Source of the DNA: Mesobacillus subterraneus
Lineage (GTDB): Bacteria > Bacillota > Bacilli > Bacillales > Cytobacillaceae
Reading direction: 5' to 3'
DNA length: 64,000 nucleotides
Assembly: GCF_023715485.1 (NCBI RefSeq)
Contig: NZ_JAMBOF010000002.1
Span: forward strand, 248,001 to 312,000
Shown here: positions 54,041 to 62,469 of the stretch, piece after piece
Layout of the letters: every line of letters begins with the position of its first letter
Numbering within the stretch: position 1 is the stretch's first letter
Position numbers and translations under genes: made by a program
Notes under the pieces: generated by a model
Told to the model about the DNA's origin: nothing
Database searches by the model: none
What the model saw: only the letters and a program-made list of their open reading frames with translations

Positions 54041-54072
54041 AAATGAAGAAACCGCCCGAAATTGGGCGGTTC
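54041..54072 (-). terminator. Terminator of the flaG-fliD-fliS-fliT operon
   Basis: Minus-strand AACCGCCC-N6-GGGCGGTT followed by TCTTCATTTC, 40 bases after fliT. Confidence 0.8.
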
Positions 54073-54114
54073 ATTAAGAAGAATTGCTCCGTTTTACAAA
54101 TAACCATGGATTAT

Positions 54115-54459
54115 CTATTTTTTTTTATCATAAAACATGCCATCCGGCGAAACATTTTGATACGGATTAGCATATTTCCAGCTGGATTCTTTTTTTATTT
54201 GCAGAGCTTTAATGTCTTTCTGAATAGAGACTTTTTCTTCTTGCAGAACTTGTTCAAGCCTAGCATTAACTTGAATTAATTTTCGCCCAACTTCCATCTC
54301 CTCTTGTGAGTATGGAGGAGTTATCTCCATTATAAGTGTTTCACGCTGAGCCATGAGAGCTTCAACTTGCAATATTTTAACGTCACGTTCAGCCTGTGAG
54401 TTTTCTAACAGTCGAACCAACTCAACTGTTATCTTGTAAAATTCATTTATTGCATTCAC
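54115..54459 (-). CDS. fliT: Flagellar protein FliT
   Basis: A 114-residue, mostly helical acidic protein at the fliT position after fliS. FliT family members chaperone the FliD cap for export. The start is a GTG whose first base is the last base of the fliS stop (TAGTG), giving translational coupling. Sequence conservation in FliT is low, so the call rests on size, helical character and location. Confidence 0.8.
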   Translation of the reverse strand: MNAINEFYKITVELVRLLENSQAERDVKILQVEALMAQRETLIMEITPPYSQEEMEVGRKLIQVNARLEQVLQEEKVSIQKDIKALQIKKESSWKYANPYQNVSPDGMFYDKKK

Positions 54460-54860
54460 TAAGCCATGCCACCCTGACTATGCTGTCTCTGACGGTTTAA
54501 CTGAATAACTTGCTTCCATGTATCTCGGAATTCCATTACAAAGAGTTCTACTTCATGGAGAATCGCTACATCGTTTTTTATATTAGCCTCAATTAAACGG
54601 TGATTTATATATTCATACAAGGACATCATGTTTTGCGAGACCTCGAGATCCATATTCAAAGTCACCATTAATTCCTGGATAATTTTCTGAGCCTTCAATA
54701 TGTTCGTGTTTTTTGTTTCAATATCTTTATTTTCGATACCATTCTTTGCAAGATTTATAAACTTTAAGCACCCATTATATAACATTAGCGTAAGCTCACC
54801 TGGTGAGGCTGTAGTAACTGAATTTTGCTGATAAGAATTATATGGATTATTTACTGCCAT
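54459..54860 (-). CDS. fliS: Flagellin export chaperone FliS
   Basis: A 133-residue protein with the FliS start NNPYNSYQQNSVTTASPGELTLMLYNGCLKFI and the YEYINHRLIEANI segment. FliS binds the C-terminus of flagellin and blocks premature polymerisation. It lies 36 bases after fliD. Confidence 0.96.
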   Translation of the reverse strand: MAVNNPYNSYQQNSVTTASPGELTLMLYNGCLKFINLAKNGIENKDIETKNTNILKAQKIIQELMVTLNMDLEVSQNMMSLYEYINHRLIEANIKNDVAILHEVELFVMEFRDTWKQVIQLNRQRQHSQGGMA

Positions 54861-54896
54861 GTTTTACTCTCCTTTTTGTGAAAGGGCATTTTAATT

Positions 54897-56387
54897 TCAG
54901 CCGCCAAATTGCTGCATCAAATACATTGACTGACTGTTCGCACGCTGGATCGCTTTTTCCATAGCTGTGAATTGCCTCCAATAGCGATTTTCAACTTGAA
55001 CAAGTCGATCTTCAAAGCGATTGATTTGTTTATCCAAGCTTTCCAGGTTCCTTCCAAGGGTAAAAGAGTTATTAGTGCTAGTAGCTTTACCAGCCCTTTT
55101 TTCGATATTGGTCATGGTTGTTTTGATGGTTTCACGTAATCTTCTGCCAATCCCTTGATTATCACCTGTACCTTCTTTAGAAAATAATTCATAAATAGCA
55201 TTAGGATTTTCATTTATTGCTGCTTTCAACTTCTCAGGATCTATGATTAATTTACCGCCATCCCGATAGTTTTTTGAAGTTTTGATACCAATTTCAGCCA
55301 GCTGGTTAGATCCTGTTATACCCGGAACAGCTGTATAAAGATCCATCCTCATCTCGTTTAATGAATTGGAAAGGATGGAATCTCCACGTAAAGTTCCACT
55401 TTTTGCTTTCTCTTCCCATCGCTCGACGTCTTTTTCATCCATTGTGTCTCTTTGTTCACTGGTTAGCGGCTGGAAGTCACGGTATCGTTTTTCTTCTAAT
55501 TCACCTTTGATTTGATCAATCAGGGAATTATATTTATCAACAAATTTAACAATCGTGTCTAAAACAGCTTCAGTATCTGGTGCAGATGAAAAAGTCACTG
55601 GCTGAGTAGTCTTGTTCTTTAAAGTAAATTCTACACCATTGATATTGAATGTATTGGTGGACCGCTCAATTGGCATGCCATTGTACTTCAGCTTTGCATT
55701 TGCTCCTAAAGTTCCAACTCCAAGTGAACTCGCTGCTTCATTATTCGTTTCCATCTTCAAGGCCGACCAGAAGTTACTGTCACCACCCAGGATAATTTCA
55801 GGTGATCCTGATGTATCCCCTGTGTTCTTCGCAATAAGTGACAATGTTCCCTCGGTCTTGTCATAATAAGCTGACACACCTGTCTGAGTATTAATTTTAG
55901 AAATAACAGTTTCGATTGTATCGTTTAAAGGATTGATATCCACAGAAGCACTTTCGAGTCGACCATCTTTGCCAATTGACTGAAACGTTAATTTTGTTCC
56001 ATTAATACCCAGAGTACTTAACTTATCCGTCGGATTTAGGCCAGATGACTGTGAATACATACTTGCAGCAGATGCCAAGCTTGTAATTTCAATTGTTCCG
56101 GAAAAATCAGCAGTCGAAGTAATATTTCTAATTGAAACAGCATCTGAATTGGAGTTTAAAACAGTCTTTTTAATATAAGATCCTTGTTTCAAAATACCAT
56201 CAAATATCAACTGATCAAATTCAAACAGGGCCTTATTCATATCCCGATAGTCATCCCGCTGCCATTCCATATACTGTTTTTTCTGACTTAATTTATCCAA
56301 AGGAATACGCTCGGCCTTCATTAAATCACTTACGAGCTGATCTATATCCATTCCACTGGCTAACCCGCCAATTCGTATACCTGCCAC
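54897..56387 (-). CDS. fliD: Flagellar hook-associated protein 2 (filament cap)
   Basis: A 496-residue protein with FliD_N (IRIGGLASGMDIDQLVSDLMKAERIPLDKL) and FliD_C (about 240-480, ending FEDRLVQVENRYWRQFTAMEKAI). It forms the cap at the filament tip that folds exported flagellin. It starts 10 bases after flaG in the same operon. Confidence 0.97.
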   Translation of the reverse strand: MAGIRIGGLASGMDIDQLVSDLMKAERIPLDKLSQKKQYMEWQRDDYRDMNKALFEFDQLIFDGILKQGSYIKKTVLNSNSDAVSIRNITSTADFSGTIEITSLASAASMYSQSSGLNPTDKLSTLGINGTKLTFQSIGKDGRLESASVDINPLNDTIETVISKINTQTGVSAYYDKTEGTLSLIAKNTGDTSGSPEIILGGDSNFWSALKMETNNEAASSLGVGTLGANAKLKYNGMPIERSTNTFNINGVEFTLKNKTTQPVTFSSAPDTEAVLDTIVKFVDKYNSLIDQIKGELEEKRYRDFQPLTSEQRDTMDEKDVERWEEKAKSGTLRGDSILSNSLNEMRMDLYTAVPGITGSNQLAEIGIKTSKNYRDGGKLIIDPEKLKAAINENPNAIYELFSKEGTGDNQGIGRRLRETIKTTMTNIEKRAGKATSTNNSFTLGRNLESLDKQINRFEDRLVQVENRYWRQFTAMEKAIQRANSQSMYLMQQFGG

Positions 56388-56397
56388 TTATATCACC

Positions 56398-56769
56398 TCA
56401 GACTTTTTTATCTACCATCAGTCCAAGAAACTCCGTCATTGCCGCATAGAAATCAAGCATCTTTTTAGGTGGAATTTCCCTTACAACTTCATTTGTTTTA
56501 TCATCAACAACTTTAACGTAATACTCATGCAACTTTTCATGATATTCAAATTTCAATGATGTTGGAGAGTTCTCCATAAATTTATTTAAGCTGTCTACGA
56601 TATCTACAACTTTTTCTTTTGGAAAATTATTACTTTCTTTTTTCTCTTCAAACGGTGCATTTGGTAAAAATTCTACTAGTTTTTCCTGTTTCTGGATGTT
56701 TGTCTCACCGATCTCGGGATTTCTGAGTTGTGAGGAAAATTGGTTTGATGATAATCGTTCAATCATCAT
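56398..56769 (-). CDS. flaG: Flagellar protein FlaG
   Basis: A 123-residue protein. The C-terminal half is the FlaG domain (LKFEYHEKLHEYYVKVVDDKTNEVVREIPPKKMLDFYAAM), with a variable N-terminus. It corresponds to B. subtilis YvyC. It is the first gene of the operon; AGGGGGAA precedes two adjacent ATG codons. A sigma-D promoter lies 34 bases upstream. Confidence 0.94.
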   Translation of the reverse strand: MMIERLSSNQFSSQLRNPEIGETNIQKQEKLVEFLPNAPFEEKKESNNFPKEKVVDIVDSLNKFMENSPTSLKFEYHEKLHEYYVKVVDDKTNEVVREIPPKKMLDFYAAMTEFLGLMVDKKV

Positions 56770-56802
56770 TAGTTCCCCCTGAATGTAACTGTCTTTATAG
56801 TA

Positions 56803-56829
56803 ATATCGGAACTTAAACTCATTTATTTA
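56803..56829 (-). promoter_or_regulatory. Sigma-D promoter of the flaG operon
   Basis: Minus strand TAAA (56829-56826), 15-base spacer, TCCGATAT (56810-56803). The consensus is TAAA-N15-GCCGATAT, so there is one mismatch. Confidence 0.85.
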
Positions 56830-56974
56830 GTGTTGTTCAATATAATTTCTTTTCAGAACATATTCATTTCTATATTAAATTATCAACTTGAGAATAAATG
56901 GCATCCAAAACTTTACTAAAATATTAGAAACTATATGAAAAGAACAATCCCTTTTCGAAAAATATATTTTTGAA

Positions 56975-57003
56975 AAAATAAAAACCCCTCGGAATAGAGG
57001 GGC
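56975..57003 (-). terminator. Terminator of the FN3 surface protein gene
   Basis: Minus-strand CCCCTC-N6-GAGGGG followed by TTTTTATTTT, just past the stop at 57016. Confidence 0.88.
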
Positions 57004-57015
57004 TATGCAAGTCAA

Positions 57016-60000
57016 TCACTTTACATCAACAATCTTTGACCCGGTAATCAGATATCCGTTATCTAGATACCCACGGAATTCCAATTTCACTTTGCCTGGT
57101 ACCCAATCAAAAGCTTCACGTTCGAACTTAAAATGGCCTTTTTCTGCTTGCTTGGCCAAGCCATTACGATTTATGACAGGAGTTACTCCATTTAGAGTAA
57201 CTGTAGAAATATTAAATGAAGCACCTGCAAATTCTTCAGGAAGATTTGCTTTAACTGTAAAAATTCCTTTGTTCCCTTTAATTGCATTTGGAATGACTTC
57301 AAGCATAATCGGGATATAGACTACAAACTCCTTTTCATAGGTAGTAGTCCATCCTGCATGGTCTGTTACTTTAACATTTAAGGTGTATATACCAGGCTTG
57401 TCTAGAAGAATGGCTTCACCATTATTGTAAGCAACTCCATTCACACTTACCTCCTCAAATGCGACTCCTGAATGCTTGTCTTTTGCAATATAGGAAATTA
57501 AGAAATCTGAACCAAGTACATACTCTTTGTCCAAATTAGCAATAACTGTTGGAGCCGTTTTATCAATCCTGACATGCGTAGACTTTTGATCTTCTATATT
57601 CCCAGCTGCATCCACACTATAGTAAGTAATTTCATTGATTCCTTCCTCAGTTACCTCAAAGTTTGTACCAGCTACAAACTTTGAACCATTTACCGAGTAG
57701 AATGTTTCAACTACACCGCTTAAGTTGTCATTCGCACTCAGCACTACATTTACATTACTGTTATACCAAAGGTTCGAAGTATTGTCGTTGGTCACTGGTT
57801 TTGTATTGTCTACTTTTACGGTTTGATTATTAACCGCTTCTCTGTTTCCAGCTTTATCGATGCTGTAAAAGGAAACTTCATAAATTCCTTCAACATCCAG
57901 GAGTACTTCCTCCCCTTTAATGAACTCTAATCCGTTGACTGAATAATACGTGGATGCAACCCCACTGAAATCATCATTCGCACTGAACTTAACATTAAGG
58001 CCATCCTTATACCATTTGCCTATAATATTTGTAGAAGTAGCTGGGGCGAAGTTATCTATCTTTAATATATCTGTACGGACAACTTCTTTATTCTCTGCAA
58101 TATCGATGCTGTAGTAGGAAACCTCGTAAATCCCATTCGCAGGTATATTTACAGTTGTACCTTCTTTAAATTCTCCACCATTAATAGAATAATAGACTTG
58201 AGATACTCCGCTTAATGAGTCTTCGGAAACAAGTTTAACCGTGAAACCGCCACTCTGCCAGTTTTCTTCGATGTTTGACTCTGTAAATGGAGCCTGACTG
58301 TCTATTTTAACAGTTTCAGTTTTAACCTCTTCTTTATTCCCTGCTTTATCAACACTGTAGTAAGCTACTTGATAGATACCTTCACCGGAAACCGTTAAAG
58401 TTGTACCCTCTGCAAAACTTCCTCCATTTAGAGAATAGTAAGTCGCTGCAATCCCGGTTTCATTATCACTTGCAGTCAGTTCTACAATCACACTGTCCTT
58501 TTTCCAGGCTGTTGAAATATTCGATGATGTAACAGGTGCTTCAGTATCTATTATTAATTTGGCCAATACGACTTTCGACGGCTTCGATTCCCCAAAAGAG
58601 TTACTGTACGAAGTTACAAAGTATTCGTGATTAGCATACGTTAGGTCAGTAACCGTATAAGATAAATTGTTTACTTGCCCTGCTACGAGAACTGGCTTTC
58701 CATCTAATAGCTCGTAAATGTTGTATCCATTGGCGTAAGTTACAAAATCCCAGGAGATCCTTGCGCTTGTTTCACCTAAAAGCGCGAGAGACGGTTCCGG
58801 TACTCCCATAATTGGATAGATGATCGTTTCAGTTACTTGATTCGATAGGGTTGATTCTCCAAAACGAGTACTATAGGCTGTTACTTCAAAAGTATGAGTC
58901 TGTTCAGATAGATTATAAACCTTATAGCTAAGTGCATTGCCTTTATATATTAACTCCTTAGCATTATTTGTTATTTTATAAACCCTGTACTCATTTGCCC
59001 ATGGAACAGTTGGCCATGCCAATGTAATATTATTAATATTAAAGACAGTACCAGTTACTTGTGGTGGCTGAACAACGGGCCATACCAGCGTGAACTTTAT
59101 TATATTGCTTTCAGGAGATTCCCCAAAACGGCTGCTATAGGAATGGATCTCATATAGATATTCTCCCTCAGGCATATTAAGAAATGAAACCGCAGTTTTT
59201 GTAACTGTACTGACCAGCTCCTTTTGTCCATCAGCTACTCGATAAACCTTATAGGAAGTTGCATAGGCAGCACCATTCCATTTCAATGTAATATCGTTTC
59301 CATTCGTGATAGTATATGTGATGTTTTCAGGAGCTTGCATGATTGGAAAAATCAAATCAAATGAAATGTCAGTCCCTACTTGTGATTCTCCAAATCGGCT
59401 GCTGAAGGAATGAATTTCAAATTCATAATTTCCTTCTGGCATGTTCGCAAAAACAGCTGACGTACCAGTTACAGTTGTTTTCAAAACCTTTTCGCCATCT
59501 ATGATTTGATATACCTTGTAGCTGTTAGCATAAGGAGCACCATTCCATCTAAGCGTAATATCATTTCCATTTACAAACGTATTAGTTAAATTTTGCGGTG
59601 CCTCCATTGTGGGGTAGATAACCTCTACAGATTGAATACTGCCATTAGCAGATTCCCCAAAACGCGAGCTTACTGTGTACACAAAGTAAGTATGACTACC
59701 CTCGGATATATTGGGAATAACCGCCGATAAGCTAGTAACTGTAGTTTTCCAATACAACTGACCATCGATATATTCATAGACCTTATAGCTAGTAGCATAG
59801 TTTGCAGCTTCCCACTTCAGGACTATATCATTCCCGTTTTGGATATTGTAGCTCATATTCTGAGGGGCCTTGATTTCCGGAAAGACAATATCGATTGTAA
59901 CGGGAGCTCCTTCAGGTGACTCGCCAAAACGGTCACTATGAGAATGAACCTGGTACCTATGTTCTCCTTCAGCGATATTGCTGATAGTTGCTGCTGTACC

Positions 60001-62109
60001 TAAGACAGTACTTTTCAGAATTCTTTCGCCATCAATGATTTCATACACCTTGTAACGATTTGCATATAATGAAGCATCCCATTTTAAGCTTAGAGTATTT
60101 ATATTTGTTACTGTGTACGTTAAGTTTGCTGGCGCATCCATTGTATATTCATTGATCGTAACTGCTACCTCTTTCCCTTCGGTAGATTCCCCAAAACGCG
60201 AGCTATAGGAATGGATGACGTATGAGTGTTCTCCTGCTGTAAGTTTTGATATGGTTGTGCCGAATGCGGAACCGGAATATCTTAGAACTTTCACACCATC
60301 TATCAGTTCATATACCTTATATGCTGCCGCATATTCAGCAGCAGTCCAATTCAGGACTAAATCATTGCCATTACTAATTTTATAGGTTACATCCTCCGGA
60401 GCTTCCATTGTCGGGTGAACTAACGGGAATTTTACTTCGACACCATTTTTAGATTCACCAAAAATAGAGGAATTTGAATGAATGACAAATTGATAATCAT
60501 CCTCTGGTAAATTGGTGTAGGTGATAGTTGTTCCCGTAATTGTACTTTTAAAAAATTTTACTCCATCAATTACCTGATAGATTTTATAGTTAGTCGCATT
60601 CTCAGCTGCAGTCCAGTTAAGTTTTACATCGTTTCCATTGTTTACTGTGTAGGTGAGATTTGTTGGAGGATACATCGTTTTTCCATTTACCATTATGGTC
60701 AATTGTGATCCCTCTAATGATTCACCAAATCGGGAAGAATAGGAATGAACAACATAGGTGTATTCACCAGGCGTCAAATTATAATATGTAACGCTTGTAC
60801 CAGTAATAGTGTTTTTTAACACTTTCTTTCCATCTACCATTTGGTATACTCTATAATTCGTTGCCAGTTCTTCAATGTCCCATGTTAAAGTAATGTCTTT
60901 ATCATCTTTAACTGTTCCTGTCATATTGGTTGGTGGCATTACAGTTGGATGGACTACAGGAACTGCAAGCTTGCTGCCATTCTCTGATTCACCATAAACG
61001 GATGAAAAAGAATGTATTTCATAAGTATGCTCTCCCTCGGGAGCATTTGTTACAGTATAGGTTGTACCAGATACACTGTTTTTTAGAATCTTCTCCCCGT
61101 CAACATACTGATAGATTTTGTAGCTGGTAGCGTCATAAACACTATCCCACGAAAAAACGATATCATTTATGTTTTGAAGTTTATAAGTCAAGTGTTCTGG
61201 TGCCGACATTACTACATCACCAATTGTAACTTTTAACTGTCTGCCATCCGCAGACTCACCAAAACGATCACTATAGGAACGAATTTCAAACATATATTCA
61301 CCCGAAGACAAACCGGATAATTTAGTGCTAGTCCCTGTAAGCGTACTTTTTAAGGTTCGCGTGTTATCAGTAATCTCATACAGATTGTATTTTGTAGTGT
61401 ATGAAACAGAACTCCATTTTAAAGTGATATCAGTTCCGTTTGATAATGAGTATGTAAGGTCATTTGGAGCTTCCATCACCGGATGATCAAGACTTATTGT
61501 TACTTGTTCTGAAAGAGCAGATTCCCCATACAAGGAATTCCAGGAGGAAACAGTATAAATATACTTCCCTTCCGGTACATTAGTTATTTTATAACTTCTA
61601 CCTGTTGGCGAGGCTATAAGTGTCTGCTTTCCATCCTCTGATATTTGGTAGAGATTATACTTTTCTGCATATTGAACCGTTCCCCAGCTGAGGTTTAGGT
61701 CATTTCCATTAGATATGGTGTAAACAGGCACATCCGGGGTTGCCATTACTGGATAAACCACTTCCACCGATACTGGCGCACTCGGTCCAGATTCCCCAAT
61801 AGAACTTATTGTTGAAACAACATATCGGTAAGTTCCCTCGGCCAAATTGTTCAGATTATAACTAGTACTTGTTGTCTTATCGCGGAGCAGCAATTGGCCA
61901 TCTAATATTTCATATACATTGTACCCAGTAGCTCCATATACTGCAGACCATGTAAGCTTTACATCATCCGGAGTAATATACTGCGCGGCCACATTGCTTG
62001 GAGGTAATGCATTTGAAGTGGCAAAAGCATTAACAAGAGGAAAGAATGCCTGAAAAGTCATGAGGATTAATGCGAAAACCATGAGTTTTCTGTAGAAAAA
62101 AACTTTCAT
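57016..62109 (-). CDS. Giant secreted FN3/OmpL47-repeat surface protein
   Basis: A 1697-residue exported protein. A signal peptide (FYRKLMVFALILMTFQAFFPLVNA) is followed by thirteen FN3-like repeats of about 93 residues. Each reads roughly as W..-Y--Y-VY-(I/V)-(D)G ... SSRFGES, for example at SDRFGESADG and SSRFGESTEG. Then come four OmpL47-like repeats (YYSVDKAGNKE, YYSIDIAENKE, FYSIDKAGNRE, YYSVDAAGNIE) and C-terminal Ig-like domains. No LPXTG motif, SLH domain or C-terminal helix is visible, so attachment is unclear. It is likely an adhesin or matrix protein. A c-di-GMP-I riboswitch precedes it, linking it to the motile-sessile switch. Confidence 0.9.
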   Translation of the reverse strand: MKVFFYRKLMVFALILMTFQAFFPLVNAFATSNALPPSNVAAQYITPDDVKLTWSAVYGATGYNVYEILDGQLLLRDKTTSTSYNLNNLAEGTYRYVVSTISSIGESGPSAPVSVEVVYPVMATPDVPVYTISNGNDLNLSWGTVQYAEKYNLYQISEDGKQTLIASPTGRSYKITNVPEGKYIYTVSSWNSLYGESALSEQVTISLDHPVMEAPNDLTYSLSNGTDITLKWSSVSYTTKYNLYEITDNTRTLKSTLTGTSTKLSGLSSGEYMFEIRSYSDRFGESADGRQLKVTIGDVVMSAPEHLTYKLQNINDIVFSWDSVYDATSYKIYQYVDGEKILKNSVSGTTYTVTNAPEGEHTYEIHSFSSVYGESENGSKLAVPVVHPTVMPPTNMTGTVKDDKDITLTWDIEELATNYRVYQMVDGKKVLKNTITGTSVTYYNLTPGEYTYVVHSYSSRFGESLEGSQLTIMVNGKTMYPPTNLTYTVNNGNDVKLNWTAAENATNYKIYQVIDGVKFFKSTITGTTITYTNLPEDDYQFVIHSNSSIFGESKNGVEVKFPLVHPTMEAPEDVTYKISNGNDLVLNWTAAEYAAAYKVYELIDGVKVLRYSGSAFGTTISKLTAGEHSYVIHSYSSRFGESTEGKEVAVTINEYTMDAPANLTYTVTNINTLSLKWDASLYANRYKVYEIIDGERILKSTVLGTAATISNIAEGEHRYQVHSHSDRFGESPEGAPVTIDIVFPEIKAPQNMSYNIQNGNDIVLKWEAANYATSYKVYEYIDGQLYWKTTVTSLSAVIPNISEGSHTYFVYTVSSRFGESANGSIQSVEVIYPTMEAPQNLTNTFVNGNDITLRWNGAPYANSYKVYQIIDGEKVLKTTVTGTSAVFANMPEGNYEFEIHSFSSRFGESQVGTDISFDLIFPIMQAPENITYTITNGNDITLKWNGAAYATSYKVYRVADGQKELVSTVTKTAVSFLNMPEGEYLYEIHSYSSRFGESPESNIIKFTLVWPVVQPPQVTGTVFNINNITLAWPTVPWANEYRVYKITNNAKELIYKGNALSYKVYNLSEQTHTFEVTAYSTRFGESTLSNQVTETIIYPIMGVPEPSLALLGETSARISWDFVTYANGYNIYELLDGKPVLVAGQVNNLSYTVTDLTYANHEYFVTSYSNSFGESKPSKVVLAKLIIDTEAPVTSSNISTAWKKDSVIVELTASDNETGIAATYYSLNGGSFAEGTTLTVSGEGIYQVAYYSVDKAGNKEEVKTETVKIDSQAPFTESNIEENWQSGGFTVKLVSEDSLSGVSQVYYSINGGEFKEGTTVNIPANGIYEVSYYSIDIAENKEVVRTDILKIDNFAPATSTNIIGKWYKDGLNVKFSANDDFSGVASTYYSVNGLEFIKGEEVLLDVEGIYEVSFYSIDKAGNREAVNNQTVKVDNTKPVTNDNTSNLWYNSNVNVVLSANDNLSGVVETFYSVNGSKFVAGTNFEVTEEGINEITYYSVDAAGNIEDQKSTHVRIDKTAPTVIANLDKEYVLGSDFLISYIAKDKHSGVAFEEVSVNGVAYNNGEAILLDKPGIYTLNVKVTDHAGWTTTYEKEFVVYIPIMLEVIPNAIKGNKGIFTVKANLPEEFAGASFNISTVTLNGVTPVINRNGLAKQAEKGHFKFEREAFDWVPGKVKLEFRGYLDNGYLITGSKIVDVK

Positions 62110-62141
62110 TCAATAGTCCCACCTTTTGGACAGACTCCAAA

Positions 62142-62189
62142 TAAAAAAGAACCTCAAACAAGGTTCATAGGTAAAAAGACTATGAATCC
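62142..62189 (-). terminator. Riboswitch expression platform: terminator overlapping an antiterminator
   Basis: Minus strand: terminator GAACCT-N6-AGGTTC followed by TTTTTT (62142-62166). The alternative stem GG(A)TTCATAG (62189-62180) with CTATGAACC (62170-62162) uses the GAACC of the terminator, so the two exclude each other. GGATT also lies at the aptamer 3' edge. Confidence 0.75.
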
Positions 62190-62290
62190 CTGCGGCAACC
62201 GGCTACCATCCGCATTCCCCTTAAACTTTGCGGTACAGGCCCTTGGCTTTGCGTCCTATAGTTTCCTACAGTTTGCCTTTTTCACTTTGG
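62190..62290 (-). promoter_or_regulatory. Cyclic di-GMP-I (GEMM) riboswitch aptamer
   Basis: Minus strand shows the conserved elements in order: GGCAAAC, a hairpin with a GAAA tetraloop (TGTAG-GAAA-CTATA), GGACGCAAAGCC, AAGGGCCT opening the second helix, and GGTAGCCGGTTGCC at the 3' side (tetraloop receptor helix). A TATAAT at 62316-62311 on the minus strand would start transcription just upstream. It controls the FN3 surface protein gene. Confidence 0.93.
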
Positions 62291-62403
62291 ATTACTGTGT
62301 TTTTTAGTCTATTATAACCATAGGACGAACTATATTACATAGTCCAAAAGTATTATTTACTTACTTTTTTACCCTATTACAAATACTTTTTGCCGGGTAA
62401 GAA

Positions 62404-62438
62404 ATAAAAAAGATTCCGACAAAACATCGAAATCTTTT
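62404..62438 (-). terminator. Terminator of the glycosyltransferase gene
   Basis: Minus-strand AAGATTTCGA / TCGGAATCTT stem followed by TTTTATTTC, 32 bases after the stop at 62470. Confidence 0.8.
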
Positions 62439-62469
62439 AGGTACAACTTATTATAAAAGTATGAACTTT

